From: Rhizobium phaseoli
GTDB taxonomy: Bacteria > Pseudomonadota > Alphaproteobacteria > Rhizobiales > Rhizobiaceae
Assembly (NCBI RefSeq): GCF_003985125.1
Contig: NZ_ML133566.1
Location: 248,001 to 312,000, forward strand
Reading direction: 5' to 3'
Length of the DNA: 64,000 nt
This document shows, piece by piece, positions 63,504 to 64,000 of this stretch (the first letter of the stretch is position 1; each line of letters starts with the position of its first letter). Under the pieces are notes generated by a model, which worked only from the letters and a program-made list of their open reading frames with translations, searched no databases and had not been told where the DNA came from. The translations under genes and the position numbers were made by a program.

Positions 63504-64000
63504 ATGGCCTGGAAGATGATGCTGGCAAGTGCGGTCGCCATGGCCGCGCGTTCGGTGCCTTATGCGGTGGCGAAGCCGGCCGGCAGATCCTTCGTCGCCC
63601 ATGCAAGCGACCTGCTGCCGCTGAAATCGACGCCGATCAATCCGGACTGGATCATCAGCGGCAACCCGCAAGCGCGCACCGCCGAACATTCGCGCGGCCA
63701 CGACGAGGCGTCGCTGACGGCGATCTGGGACTGCACATCAGGCGAATTCCGCTGGTATTTCGGCTGGGACGAGACGGTGATGATCCTCGAAGGCGAGGTT
63801 CATATCACCGCCGAAGACGGCACCGAACGAACCCTGTGCGCCGGCGACGTCGCCTTCTTCGCCGGTGGAACCTGGGCAAGCTGGCGGGTCGACAATTACG
63901 TCCGCAAGGTCGCCTTCCTGCGCAAGCCCTTCCCGAAGCCCTTGGCGATCGCCTACCGCCTGCGCAACCTGCTGCGCAATGGCGGCAACCAGGGGATCGC
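63504..64000 (+). CDS. Cupin domain-containing protein, 3' end outside window
   Basis: The reading frame runs from ATG 63504 (after GGGGGTTG) to the window end without a stop, so about 165 residues are seen. The cupin is recognisable: GEFRWYFGWDETVMILEGEVHITAEDGTERTLCAGDVAFFAGGTWASWRV, like the DUF861 (EutQ/(S)-ureidoglycine aminohydrolase-type) group. The N-terminal part is hydrophobic (MLASAVAMAARSV), perhaps a signal or membrane segment. Function unknown. Confidence 0.85.
   Translation, partial: MAWKMMLASAVAMAARSVPYAVAKPAGRSFVAHASDLLPLKSTPINPDWIISGNPQARTAEHSRGHDEASLTAIWDCTSGEFRWYFGWDETVMILEGEVHITAEDGTERTLCAGDVAFFAGGTWASWRVDNYVRKVAFLRKPFPKPLAIAYRLRNLLRNGGNQGI

Overview
The window looks like chromosomal DNA of a Rhizobium-type alphaproteobacterium (R. 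leguminosarum / R. etli group, or a close Rhizobiaceae relative). Support for this: GC-rich codon use throughout, an Atu4866-family protein, a PmtA-type phospholipid N-methyltransferase, an MbfA-type ferritin/VIT1 fusion behind a likely Irr (ICE) operator, a canonical CtrA box, and several palindromic intergenic repeats of kinds common in rhizobia. About 75 protein genes were found on both strands. The first (cupin regulator) and last (cupin protein) are cut by the window edges. I saw no rRNA, tRNA, transposase, prophage or CRISPR array.

Layout. 1-7.4 kb: XRE/cupin regulator plus GNAT, HAD hydrolase, histone-deacetylase-like hydrolase, recX, DMT exporter, truncated hemoglobin, mbfA and a secreted BTLCP cysteine protease, separated by repeat-rich spacers. 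7.5-13.8 kb: alpha/beta hydrolase, then the translation block infC-rpmI-rplT-pheS-pheT, with infC apparently starting at AUU. 13.8-20.2 kb: small metabolic genes (NTF2-like, two aldo/keto reductases, LysR, DUF892 ferritin-like, M15-like, GNAT, Gfo/Idh/MocA). 20.2-23.9 kb: GtrA, GT2 and a large GT-C-like membrane protein, which together look like a lipid-linked sugar transfer module. 24-33 kb: xseA, a MarR/EamA divergent pair with two matching operators, M29 aminopeptidase, a GST/MarR divergent pair, ybaK, an ArsC-like reductase, an aspartoacylase-like protein and ogt. 33-40.3 kb: accessory and regulatory genes (two SDRs plus Atu4866 opposite a LysR, AraC, PEBP, GNAT, RibD-like reductase, VOC, WYL regulator). 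40.3-44.4 kb: guaA, MTA/SAH nucleosidase, thioesterase, DUF2252.

44.4-49.5 kb holds a four-gene exported operon (imelysin, di-heme DUF1111, second imelysin, Tat-exported DUF1513), probably a periplasmic iron system, with a degenerate ICE-like site upstream. 49.6-54.7 kb: RsmB-like methyltransferase, RlpA-like protein whose 3' end is tandemly repeated, SDR, queG, GST. 54.9-64 kb: uppP, NDUFA9-like protein, DUF1330, pyrF, a histidine-phosphatase-like protein lacking the usual RHG signature, pmtA, DUF72, dnaN, rsmI, yraN and the truncated cupin gene.

How the parts work together: mbfA (iron export/storage), the imelysin operon and a DUF892 ferritin-like gene give the window an iron theme, with ICE-type sites before the first two. 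Five divergent regulator/target pairs carry visible inverted repeats that are candidate operators. No clearly unprecedented system was found; the most promising leads are the imelysin operon, the GtrA/GT2/GT-C module, the exact CtrA site upstream of the BTLCP gene, and the set of operator palindromes.
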